A DNA stretch of 64,000 nucleotides from Hymenopellis radicata (lineage: Eukaryota; Basidiomycota; Agaricomycetes; Agaricales; Physalacriaceae). Made by a program: the position numbers and the translations under genes. This document shows positions 41,014 to 50,308 of the stretch, piece after piece. Where the stretch lies: the NCBI GenBank assembly GCA_015501595.1, contig JADNRX010000010.1, positions 310,001 through 374,000 of the forward strand, written 5' to 3'. The notes under the pieces were generated by a model that did not search any database, was not told the origin of the DNA, and saw only the letters and a program-made list of their open reading frames with translations. Numbering within the stretch: position 1 is the first letter of the stretch; each line of letters opens with the position of its first letter.

Positions 41014-44000
41014 ATGGCACGTCGCAAGCGAGTTCTCGACGACGGTGATGACTCTGATTCGTCCTCTGCTGCCGACGACCGCGACGATTTTGGTCTCGAT
41101 AATGATGCCCGCGAAGAGCGCGATCTGTTCGAGAACCCGTATCAGCGGAAACGGAAAAGGAATGGCAAGGAGGATGCCATTTACGGAGTCTTTGGAGAGG
41201 ACAGTGATGAGGACCGTCGACCAGTGCGGACTGTTAAGAAAAAGAAGAAGGCCACTACTTTTGTACAGGCATCGACATCCAAACAGGATACACAGTCTGG
41301 CGGATCCGACGAGGGTGAAGGTGAGGATGACCAGGACATGTCTGACGACTCTGAACCTTCCAGACCACCTTCCCCTCGGATTAGAGAAGCGGAAGATGAT
41401 GATAACTCGGCCATATCTGCTGATGCATCTGGCGTGACCGGCTTTTCCAGAGGAGGCATTGGCGCGACTTCACAAGGTGGCGTAGGGTCTTCAAGGAGCG
41501 GCATTGGCTCTTCACACGGTGGATTAGGGTCCTCGTTTGCCGCAGGCATTGGCGCTACTTCTTCCCCAAAGCCTGCCACCAAGACCAACTTATTCGCTAA
41601 GGCCGGTATTGGTGCGAAATCCGATGAGCCAAAGCCCGAATCCAAGGCCTCGACATCTGCATTTGCTTCCACCTCGTATGATGATTTTCCCTCGTCCTTC
41701 TCCAGCAATCGATCATCCTCCTTCCTTCGTGGCTCCCAGCCTTCTACTCCACCTGTCCTTGATTCCAATGAACAAAGACACTTTGAGCAACTGTCTGGCA
41801 CGTTCGGAGCGCGTATGCTGGCCAAGATGGGTTGGCAGGCGGGCACTGGTTTAGGAGTGACTGGAGAAGGAATTGTTACTCCGGTTGAGACCAAAATGCG
41901 GCCTGAGCGATCAGGCATCGCCTTTCGTGGCTTCAAGGAGAAGACCAAACAGTCAAAGATGGAGGCAAAGAGGCGTGGAGAGGTGATCAGTGACGACGAA
42001 ACTGACAATAAACTCAAGAAGAAGGCGAAGGCAGCAAGGGAGAAAAGGTCTGACGTTTGGAAAAACCCCAAAAAAGTCAAGACGAAGGTCGAACACAAGA
42101 GCTACGAACAGATTCTTGCTGATGCTGGCGACACTTCGGTCTCTGGGATTGGTCAAATTATCGACGCTACTGGCGCCGTGGTACGATTTTCATTATCTCT
42201 TTTATGGTTTTCCTTACGTGTTCCATAGCCTAAGGAAGTCAGTTCGTTGGCCGAGATTTCCCTCAATTCATGGTCGCCATCTAATGATCCCACACGAATA
42301 CCGGAAGTCCGACATAATATTCGTCTCATCACGGATGCTTGCAAATCCGACTTTGATGGCCTGGCGCGAGAAGCAAAATCTCTCGATGAAAAGAAGAAAT
42401 GGGTCATTCGGGAGGACGCTAGACTACGCAAGAACGTCGAAGAGGAGGCTGATCGTAAGTCGTATTGGATGTACTCGAAGTTTTACTCACGTCAGAATAG
42501 TCATTGCACGTTTACAGCAAGTGCAGCTCGTCAGTGCTGAAATCAACACAATGTCGAAAGAACTTGCTGGTGAATATGAGCCGTCGCTGAAATCTTTCGA
42601 TCCGTTATTTGAACGGTTGCTGGAATACGAGCGAGAGTTCAAACGATATCGATTGGACGAGATTGTTGTCGGAGCAATTGCACCTGTAGTGAGTGTGCTG
42701 TTGCAGTTTGTGAAATTGTGGACTGATGTTAGATAGGTGCGTCGTATGGTGACCGGATGGAATCCCCTTCAAGAACCCACATTCCTTGTGGACGCTTTTC
42801 GCACATGGAGAGCTGCGCTACCAGTAAATGATGCACCAGAGAAACCTCAAAATCAGGTAGACGTATACGGTACGCATACGGTTCCAGCATCCACGAACGA
42901 AGAGTGAGTTTCTCGCTTTTGCCTGAAATCCGCTGACAAGGATGTCCCAGGTTGAAGCCAATGACCCCTTTCGAGAGTCTACTGTGGAATGTATGGCTCC
43001 CGAAAGTCCGAACGACAATCAACAACGAGTGGTCAGCGCAGAATCCTAATTCTGCAGTCAAGCTGTATGAAGCGTGGTCGACATTTTTACCACCCTTCAT
43101 ACGCGACAACATGCTGGATCAGCTGATACTTCCTAAAGTTCAAAAAGCAGTAGCTGACTGGTCGCCCAAATGGACAATGTGTCGTTACAGACCATTGTAT
43201 TTCCTTGGTTGCCTTACGTTGGATTGCGGCTCGAAGACCTCGTGGACGAAGCAAGACGGAAAGTCAAGAACCTCCTTCGTCACTGGACTGTCGGCGACGA
43301 GGTGCCGAAAGACCTCGTGAGTGGAAGGACGTGAGTACTCGCCCAACTTCTGTGACGGCAACGACGGAATTAACCTCGCATATAGGTATTCAATGCTGGC
43401 GACTGGGACAACATGTTACTGAAATCTATTGTACCAAAACTTGGGGCTACCCTCCGCAACGACCTCCGCATCAATCCTCGTAACCAGCGTATGGAACCGC
43501 TCAATGCCGTACTGCAATGGTCTCCGATTTTGAGACCTTCAATCGTGACGCAACTTCTGGAGACTGAGTTCTTCCCCAAGTGGCTCGACGTTCTCCATGT
43601 ATGGCTCATTCAGCCCCAAGTCAGCTTCGAGGAAGTGGCGCAATGGTACCAGTTTTGGAAAACCACTGTTACAGCTCCTGGCGTGGAGCGTGGTTTCACG
43701 CGCGGGCTGCAGCTGATGAATCAAGCCATCGAGCTCGGCAGTAGTGCTCCAACAAAGTTAGCCAAGCCCGATTTCAGGGCAGAAATTGCGCCGCCACCAG
43801 CGCCTTCAAAGAAGGCGGCTCCGCGTCCCTCGGCTTCCAGGACGCAAGAAATTACCTTCAAGTCTATTGTGGAAGAGTTTGCCGCGTCGCATAATTTGTT
43901 GGTTATACCTAGTGGACGTGCCCACGAGAAGTCGAGGATGCCCTTATTCCGCGTCAGTCGCTCTACGGATGGGAAGGGCGGTCTTTTGGTGTATATTCTG

Positions 44001-44102
44001 GATGACGCTGTATGGGCAGCTGTTGAAGGTATAGGTGGTCCAGCGGAGGATTATATTGCTATCACCCTCGATTCGATGGTACTGAGGGCTGGCGCTTCAT
44101 GA
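41014..44102 (+). CDS. G-patch splicing factor, TFIP11/Ntr1 family
   Basis: Activates the Prp43 helicase to disassemble spliceosomes. ATG at 41014 opens MARRKRVLDDGDDSDSSSA, then the TIP N-terminal region (REERDLFENPYQRKRKRNGK, DAIYGVFGEDSDED). A Gly/Ser-rich repeat follows (GGIGATSQGGVGSSRSGIGS and related units). The G-patch lies at about 41800-41930 (GARMLAKMGWQAGTGLG through PERSGIAF). The GCFC/TIP C-terminal domain starts at about 42230 (RHNIRLITDACKSDFDG), with FESLLWNVWLPKVRT and FLPPFIRDNMLDQLILPKVQ. It ends with an SRP-like tail (LLVYILDDAVWAAVEG) at 44102. The length of about 900 residues is normal. The gene is transcribed away from the MFS gene. Confidence 0.9.
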
Positions 44103-44508
44103 GTGATCCGTGTCGTCTAGGAGAGTCGCTATTCCTTTTTATGTTCAAGCCTTGTAAACATTATTTACATTCGTCTCCTATGTGAGTGGCAAACAGATGA
44201 TCATCCTGCGCGACATCTGAGTTGAAGCATCTCGGAGAGTGAAGTGATATATTCGTCTTCCACTGAACTTCAAGTTCACTGAGTGCGAAAGACAATGATG
44301 TCGTCCTACATACAGCGCTTGAGCCCTGCTACCAACTCGCAATCAGTCAAAGTCATTAATACTTTCCCCTAGTGTGTAGCCTCAGTCCTCCTCAAGAGAG
44401 ACTGCGCAAACGTGGGAGGATTTTTTGCACCTAGTCACTAGCGGGTAGGATCGATCGCGCTCAAGCTCCTGATTTAAGAAATTCCCGCCATGCACCATTC
44501 TACGTGTC
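44103..44508. other. intergenic, 3' UTR of TFIP11-type gene and F-box promoter
   Basis: About 400 bp between two plus-strand genes. No gene, repeat or clear TATA box. Confidence 0.5.
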
Positions 44509-45758
44509 ATGTCGCTTTCTTTGCCCCAGAATCTGCTCGATGCCGTGGTGGACCACCTATCCTACGATGCCACGTCCCTGCGGTGTCTGCTCGCGACAGC
44601 GTCCTGTTTTCAAGAGCGCTGTCGCGCCTACCTCTACCGCCAGTTCACCATCCGTGTCGGGCGCCCTTCGCCTTCTCCCGTCCCTGCCTTTTTAGAGCTC
44701 GTCGCACCAAGCGGCATACACGTCGAATCGCTCATCGTCAATCTACGCGCCACAGGACGTCTGTATGACGAAGAGTATCATATGCTCACGGACTTTGCGC
44801 AAAGTCTCGCATCGTTGCAGAGCCTCACGTTGATATTTCCCGCCAACAAATATCACTGCCCGAATCTCAATCCGGTTATCACTCTTTTGCCTTCGTATTC
44901 TGCGACCGCGCTATGCTTGCAGGGCGCACGGGTGGAACCCCGCCTGCTCACGCGCTTCCTCATGGGATATCCGCGAGTCAAGTCGCTCAGGTTGCGCGAC
45001 GTCGCGTTCCTTGAGGACGACCCCGATGTACGCCCAGGGGTTGCGTGTCCTCCCGTCGAGGAACTCGTCCTCTCAGAGCCCAAAAGCTTCTTCACCGCGA
45101 GGGCACTCCCAACCCACGCCTTCCCGTTCTCGCTGAGCGGTATTCGTCGGTTGGCTATATTCAACGGGCCCGAATCGCCCGCTTCATGGAGGGACATGGG
45201 ACCGTTGCTCAACGCAGTCCAGCGCACTGTGAAAAGCTTATATTTGTCGCATTATTTGACAGAAAGTGAGAACTCCAGCCATGCATACCCGACAAGACAG
45301 CTGACAATCATTGTCTAGTCAACGCTGCTGAACCAGAGATAGTTTCTGTCCTCACAATGGCTTTACGCGTCCCGAGCGTGACTATTGAGACTCTTTACAT
45401 GGAATCCACGTCACTCCACTTTCTATACCTCTTCATGACCATGCTGCGCGACGCCCTGGTTGGCGGTAGGGTGCGGGTTAAAGAGTTGGGTATTGTCGTC
45501 GCGCTACACCACACGGTGTCACAGCCGCCGAAAGTCGAAACGTGGCACATCCTTGCAGCTGTTCTCGAACAATGCGCACTCCAAAACCTTCACATTACAT
45601 TCACGAATGGAGGGGCTGATCTGGCCCGAGAAGCATTTCACAGGTTGCCACTGTCAGAATGGGAAAAGGACATCCTGGATTGCTTCACTTCTATGAGACA
45701 CAAAAATCTCACAGTCAATTCCGTATATCGAGAAGACATATATTCAATTGCTAGGTAG
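44509..45758 (+). CDS. F-box-like protein of the agaric expansion
   Basis: ATG at 44509 opens SLPQNLLDAVVDHLSYDATS, an F-box-like N-terminus with the usual LPxxLLxxVVDHL pattern. LRCLLATASCFQERCRAYLY follows. The rest is leucine-rich without clear repeats (SLQSLTLIFP, VKSLRLRDVAF, LYLSHYLT). It spans one intron (about 45267-45318) that joins LTE to INAAEPEIVSVL. In agarics hundreds of such proteins exist and are thought to be adaptors for SCF ubiquitin ligases; targets are unknown. Stop is at 45758, only about 20 bp before the last exon of the opposing snoRNA host transcript. Confidence 0.8.
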
Positions 45759-45829
45759 TAGAAAAGCATACCGTAGACCTATTAGATGAATTAGTAAAAG
45801 ATCAGAAGAGACGGACGGGAGGATAATGA

Positions 45830-45920
45830 AAGAGTTCAGAAATCGGACTACAATCAAGGCCAAAGGCTCAGAAACAGCTTCTAGTTGATAATTTTGTTGA
45901 TAGATTTTCATCACGCGGAA
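45830..45920 (-). ncRNA. C/D-box snoRNA in intron 5, 25S guide without an assigned yeast site
   Basis: Perfect box C GTGATGA at 45914-45908, a CTGA at 45871-45868 (D') and another CTGA at 45839-45836 (D). The guide TATCAACTAGAAGCTGTT (45890-45873) matches 17 of 18 positions against 25S AACAGCCUCUAGUUGAUA. The fifth base before CTGA faces the second A of GAACAGCC. I do not recall a yeast methylation there. The single mismatch may vanish if this species has U at that position. Confidence 0.7.
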
Positions 45921-46027
45921 TACAGCAGTACGGTCCAGACGAGCGATGAGACTTACCAGCGAAGACGAGGGCGGATGCGAAACGATCTGAAAGAACAATG
46001 AGCGACTGGAACAATAACGGAGCGAAG

Positions 46028-46121
46028 AGAGATTCAGATGGGGTTGCCCGAGGTTTTGAGCTGTGGCGGGCACTTTCGGCATGGAAGTACGAAGACCGTC
46101 GTGATAAAACATCATGCGTAG
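46028..46121 (-). ncRNA. C/D-box snoRNA in intron 4, 25S guide fitting C2959 (snR73-like)
   Basis: Box C ATGATGT at 46115-46109 and box D CTGA at 46037-46034, 82 nt end to end. Four nucleotides after box C the RNA reads TCACGACGGTCT (46104-46093), a 12-nt complement to 25S AGACCGUCGUGA. With the next CGTA as a degenerate D' box, the fifth base faces C2959 (yeast numbering), the snR73 site. No rRNA target was found before box D. Confidence 0.7.
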
Positions 46122-46224
46122 GGAAAGGAACTAGGAGGTGAACTCACCATTAAGAAAGCTTGCTGGGAACGCCGACGAGAATGATGGTCAAAACAGAACC
46201 TGAAGGAATGTTAGCACTGCGTCG

Positions 46225-46341
46225 ATCAAAGAGTCCATGCGTTGTATCATCGTTTTAAAAAAACAGCCTTGGAATTGTCGTCAACGCCGCACCCGCGAAG
46301 GTGAGCTCAGGCGGTAACTCCATTGTATAATCATTCGTTGG
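46225..46341 (-). ncRNA. C/D-box snoRNA in intron 3, predicted guide for 18S U578 (snR77-like)
   Basis: Box C-like ATGATTA at 46334-46328, then guide TGGAGTTACCGC (46322-46311), then a perfect CTGA at 46310-46307 acting as D' box. The guide pairs with 18S GCGGUAAUUCCA (530-loop region) with one G-U pair. The fifth base before CTGA faces the U of GGUAA, yeast U578, the snR77 site. A later CGATGAT (about 46252-46246) may be box C'. A canonical final box D was not found (TTGA near 46228 is the best candidate), so the 3' end is uncertain. Confidence 0.6.
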
Positions 46342-46454
46342 ATGATGGACAGAAAAAGACTTGCCTGCGACCTTTGCTAGCAGCGACAAGTTGAATGGCA
46401 CGATACCTAAAATCTGAAGGAGTATTATTAGCAACGATGAAGACAAAGAGAGCA

Positions 46455-46541
46455 AGTAGTTCAGCAAAAGCAAGTAAAAGCAGCGAGCCGAGGCCCTCAT
46501 ATACTCTAGTTTGAATGATGTTTTGATTCATCGTAGAGGAG
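46455..46541 (-). ncRNA. C/D-box snoRNA in intron 2, 25S guide near yeast C2337 (snR64-like)
   Basis: Box C-like ACGATGA at 46534-46528 and box D CTGA at 46464-46461. The stretch at 46514-46503 reads TCAAACTAGAGT, a 12-nt complement to 25S ACUCUAGUUUGA. It is placed 13 nt after box C, where a D'-box guide belongs. An ATGA at 46500-46497 may be a degenerate D' box. The exact target nucleotide depends on that register, so only the neighbourhood of the snR64 site is claimed. No target was found for the sequence before box D. Confidence 0.68.
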
Positions 46542-46659
46542 ACGAAGCTGAAGACGAATGGACAGAAGCTCACCTCAGTGAAAGCAGCCAAGAAGAGGAG
46601 ATGACATTGCGTCGAAGACTGAAGGGTAAAGTTAGCGAGCAGGCAAACGAAAAAGAGCA

Positions 46660-46762
46660 GAACCGATCAGTGTAACTATGACAAAAAGTGCAGCATCGCA
46701 TCCATGAATTGGTAGAAACAATGGAGCTCGGCGAAAAAGTGGAAATTTTCATCGTTTCGAGG
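46660..46762 (-). ncRNA. C/D-box snoRNA in intron 1, predicted guide for 25S A2256 (snR63-like)
   Basis: Box C-like ACGATGA at 46755-46749 and box D CTGA at 46670-46667, 88 nt end to end. Directly upstream of box D the snoRNA reads GTCATAGTTAC (46682-46672). It is complementary to the near-universal 25S sequence GUAACUAUGAC. The nucleotide paired to the fifth base before box D is the second A of GUAAC, which is A2256 in yeast numbering, the site guided by snR63. Box C differs from consensus RUGAUGA at one position. Confidence 0.78.
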
Positions 46763-46992
46763 AGAAAAGAGACGGACATGATGCTCACCTCGACGTGGAC
46801 TGTGGTGGAGAGCGACGAAAAAAATGGCGATTTTGTCACGCGGACTTTAGGGCAGGCTGATCGGCACGGTAAATGCCGGCGGTTGGGCAGTTGGTAACTC
46901 CGTTCCGTTCTCCTCCATCCCCTCTTCCGAAAAATTTGGACAATGGGCCAGACAACTTCAACGTCAGTCGCGCCGTCTTCGCCGCCATCGTC

Positions 46993-47741
46993 ATGTCCGA
47001 TGCACGAAAAGCCTGCGCCGACCAAGCATCACCGCCGGCTGGATGTCCAATGCACGAAGATTCGCTAAACCTGCGCAATGCCCTGTGGACCATTCTGCGC
47101 TGAACCAAATGCCTGTTCTGTCGCAAACACCTGCCCCACACCAGACAGTCTCTCTCCCTGTTGAGCGCACGATATCGAGTATACCGCGTGACGGTGCCGA
47201 GCGCTGGGAGTATCCTTCACCTCAGCAATTTTACAACGCTCTTGTTAGAAAAGGTTGGGAGACACCGGAGGAGCACGTCGAAACTATGGTGGAGATACAC
47301 AATTTCCTGAACGAGCAAGCATGGGAAGAGGTTTTGAGATGGGAGCGGAGAGCAGGAATGATGGGCGACCTGCACCTAGCAAGGTTCAAAGGACGACCAG
47401 GCGAGATGTCCCCAAAGGCGCGATTCTGGATGTTTGCAGGCTGGCTTCTGCCTACACGATTCAAGTAAGCTAGACCCTCTTACTCCTCGATCACTTTGCT
47501 CACATCTCAACACAGTGACGAACCTCCTTTCGACCGACATGATTGGGTCGTTCGCCGTCCAACTACTGGTGAAGAAGTGCGATATGTCATTGACTACTAT
47601 TCTGCACCGCCAGAGCCTGACGGGTCTCCCGTCTTTTCCCTTGACGTTCGTCCTGCTCTTGACAGCTTTTCAAGCGTCAAGGAACGTATTGCTGCCGCCA
47701 CGGAGGATGCCTGGGCTTCACTCCGGGAGAACAAGCAGTAA
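46993..47741 (+). CDS. CYC3: holocytochrome c synthase (cytochrome c heme lyase), apparent one-base frameshift near the N-terminus
   Basis: Attaches heme to cytochrome c in the mitochondrial intermembrane space. Two Cys-Pro heme motifs are visible: GCPMHEDS in the frame of ATG 46993 and AQCPVDHS in the next frame. The core follows: RTISSIPRDGAERWEYPSPQ, WETPEEHVETMVEIHNFLNE with the heme-ligand His, and FDRHDWVVRRP. The ending is VRYVIDYY then VRPALDSF, to 47741. One intron (about 47466-47516) joins TRF to NDEPP. The two N-terminal parts are one base out of frame at about 47050-47065, with no intron that could bridge them. Initiation at ATG 47043 would avoid the break but lose the first CP motif. 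Confidence 0.88.
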
Positions 47742-47874
47742 AAGTATTCTTTAGATATACATTATATTAATGCTTAGAGTTTTTGTTCATACGTCCCCGG
47801 GTAATGAATACCCGAAATCACATTACAACGTTACCCCGCATTAAAACGGAACGGAGATTTATTCCTCGCTTATC

Positions 47875-50019
47875 ATGTTGGCTCCCTGCCGTCGTCGCCC
47901 TCCTTTCCGTCTCTCCTTTCAGCGTCGCACTATCGCCAATATGCAGCGCCCCGACAATTGGAAGGCGGCTGCCCCAGCAACGGCGACGACCAAGCAGAAC
48001 CTGCCCAAACTGCCCGTAGCTGATCTATCTGACACGCTGGCAAAACTCAAGGAAAGCTTAAAGCCGATGGCGTGGTCCGCCGACGAGTACGCGGCTGTCA
48101 GTAACAAGATTGACGCCTTCGGAAGGCCCGGTGGCATCGGGGAGGTCCTCCAGAGCCGCCTCAAGCGCCACGATGAGCAATCAGAACACTGGCTCGAAAA
48201 TTGGTGGGATGACGGTGGCTACTTGGGATACCGAGATTCGGTCAGTATGCTTTCTTCTGAGCCATCCACCCTACTTGACACGCGTCGTACAGGTTGTTGT
48301 GAACGTGTCTTACTATTGTGAGTCCCCCAGGTCTAACCTTGCATTGATAGTGACCTCGTCACCTAGATGGCTTTGATGCCCATCCATCTCATCTCCGTCA
48401 AACCCCTGCCGCACGCGCAGCCGCCATCGCTCGCGGTGCTATGATCTTCAGGCAGAACCTCAAACGCGGCCAACTCAAACCAGAAGGAACGAAAGAGGGC
48501 CCCTTCTGTATGGACACGTACCGCTGGATGTTCGACTGCTGTCGCGTTCCTGGCACAAATGGACTTGACTGGAGCAGAACCTACGCGAAACCAACGGATG
48601 ACGGCACGTCTGGACACATCGTCGTCTTTCGAAACAACAGGCCGTGGAAGGTTGCTGTTACAGACAAATGCAGGATATTGAGCACAGAAGAGATAGAAAG
48701 GTGATACTTATTTGCCTTCTACAACATGCCCTGACTCGTTCTAGTCAAATACAACACATTTATGATAATTCGACCAAGGAGTTCCCAGGCGTTGGCGTCC
48801 TGACTGCCTCTAACCGCGACGTTTGGGCTCAAGTGAGTGGTTTTATATACCCTGTAATATCCAACTCAAGATATATTTCAGGATTATGTTGAACTCGCCT
48901 CCTCTGCCCATAATGCTGGCATAATCGCTGATATACATTCTGCGGCCTTCACCATCAGTCTGGATAGCGCTTCTCCTACAACTCCTGTAGAACACAGTCG
49001 CTACCTATGGCACGGACACACGGTCAACGGTACTCCCCTCGGTCTCCAGAATCGCTGGGTCGATAAACCGTGTCAGTTCATAGTATTCGACAACGCGTAC
49101 GCAGGTATCATGGGCGAACACTCAGTTATGGACGGCACACCGACTGTGCGTCTTTGCGACGACGTTCTCAACTGGCTCGCCGATCCTTCCTTCGACCATG
49201 GCACCCCCTTTGGAACGTTTACTCCGGAACCTATGGATTGGAAGGTTTCTCCGGCTACGGCTACCGCGATTAGCAAGGCCAACGCAGCTGCTAAGACGCT
49301 TATTGGCGACCAAGAACTCGGATTTTATCTCACTGCTTACGGAAAGGCCGCCATCAAGACGTTTGGTGTCTCTCCAGACTCATGGGCACAGATGATCGTG
49401 CAGCTTGCGTACAAGCGTCTCCTCGGTACAAAGAAGAGGGTGGGAGGTACTTACGAGGCCGCCACGACACGCCGATTCTGGAAAGGAAGGACAGAGGCTA
49501 TCAGGGTCGTCACGACCGAGTCAGACGCGTTCGTGAGCGCTATGGATGACGCCTCCATAGGCAAGGATGAGAAGAAGGCACTCTTCCTCAAGGCGGCCAA
49601 AAAACACATCGGTTTAGCGAAGGAGGCAGGTATGGGCGCGGAGTAGATCGCCACCTGTTCGGGTTGAAGAAAGTGCTGAAGGAGGGTGAGGACTTGCCTG
49701 AGCTCTTTAAGGATCCCGTTGTTCAGCGCTCAAGCTACTGGGTGTTGAGTACTAGTGCCGTATTTTCCTCTCATTTCCCTGTTTATGGATGGGGAGAGGT
49801 TGTTCCGGATGGTTTCGGAGTCGCTTATATGACTGGATATGATGGCGAGTTCTTTTCTGATCTTCCCGTTCCACTTCTCATTGCAAAGTGTCTTCAGATC
49901 GTCTGCAGTATACTATCACCTCAAGGACAGAAATGCCCAACAAGGAATTTGTTGAACAGATCGCGCGCGCTGCAGATGATTTGTATAACTTGTACAACGG
50001 AGGCCATTCTAAATTATAG
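47875..50019 (+). CDS. carnitine O-acetyltransferase, with an apparent frameshift at about 49640
   Basis: Transfers acetyl groups between CoA and carnitine for shuttling between mitochondria, peroxisomes and cytosol. ATG 47875 opens an Arg-rich leader (MLAPCRRRPPFRLSFQRR) like a mitochondrial presequence. A second ATG at 47941 could give a non-mitochondrial form. Motifs: LPKLPVADLSDTLAKL, WLENWWDDGGYLGYRDSV, CMDTYRWMFDCCRVPG and QFIVFDNAYAGIMGEHSVMD with the catalytic His. DRHLFGLKKV follows, and the 3' part has STSAVFSSHFPVYGWGEVVP. TAG at 49644-49646 interrupts just before DRHLFG; one missing base would restore the frame. The final intron (about 49852-49898) uses GC at its 5' end. The rest reads to TAG at 50017-50019. 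Confidence 0.86.
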
Positions 50020-50308
50020 AATTAGATATAGAAGCTAATGAGCTGGTGTATTTCTTTATAGTTTGTTCCAAACCTGCGCCCAAAGAATCAAAATCATTGA
50101 TTAAGTATTCGTACTCGCTCGCCTCAAGTTCGGTTTGCACAACTTAGCTCCATTGCTTCAGCGTCCGGAGACTGGAGTTCAGGTTCTTTTTGAGAACTTC
50201 TGCTGCCTGGTCCAGCTGTCCAACGCAACAGCGTAATTCATACACGTGATCAAGTTCAACTGTCCTGAGTCCAGTCCTGACAGGCTGAACGACGTTGCAA
50301 GAACCATC

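Larger units (their letters stand above)
45759..46870 (-). ncRNA. candidate snoRNA host gene with five long introns
   Basis: The minus strand has no conserved protein but carries five introns with good splice signals: 46788-46619, 46573-46414, 46364-46200 (GC-AG, CAG/GCAAGT), 46147-45987 and 45956-45779. Lengths are 170, 160, 165, 161 and 178 nt, far above the 45-70 nt usual in this window. Exons between them are only 45, 49, 52 and 30 nt and share no open frame. Branch-like CTAAT or CTAAC lies just before several acceptors. Each intron holds C/D-box features and an rRNA-antisense stretch (separate entries). The transcript start is not fixed; it probably shares about 120 bp of promoter with the holocytochrome c synthase gene. 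The last exon runs towards the F-box gene end. Confidence 0.75.

Noticed and set aside
46255..46591. Hydrophobic minus-strand frames that look like a small membrane protein
   Set aside because: They lie across introns of the snoRNA host, arise from pyrimidine-rich DNA, and share no frame or family motif.
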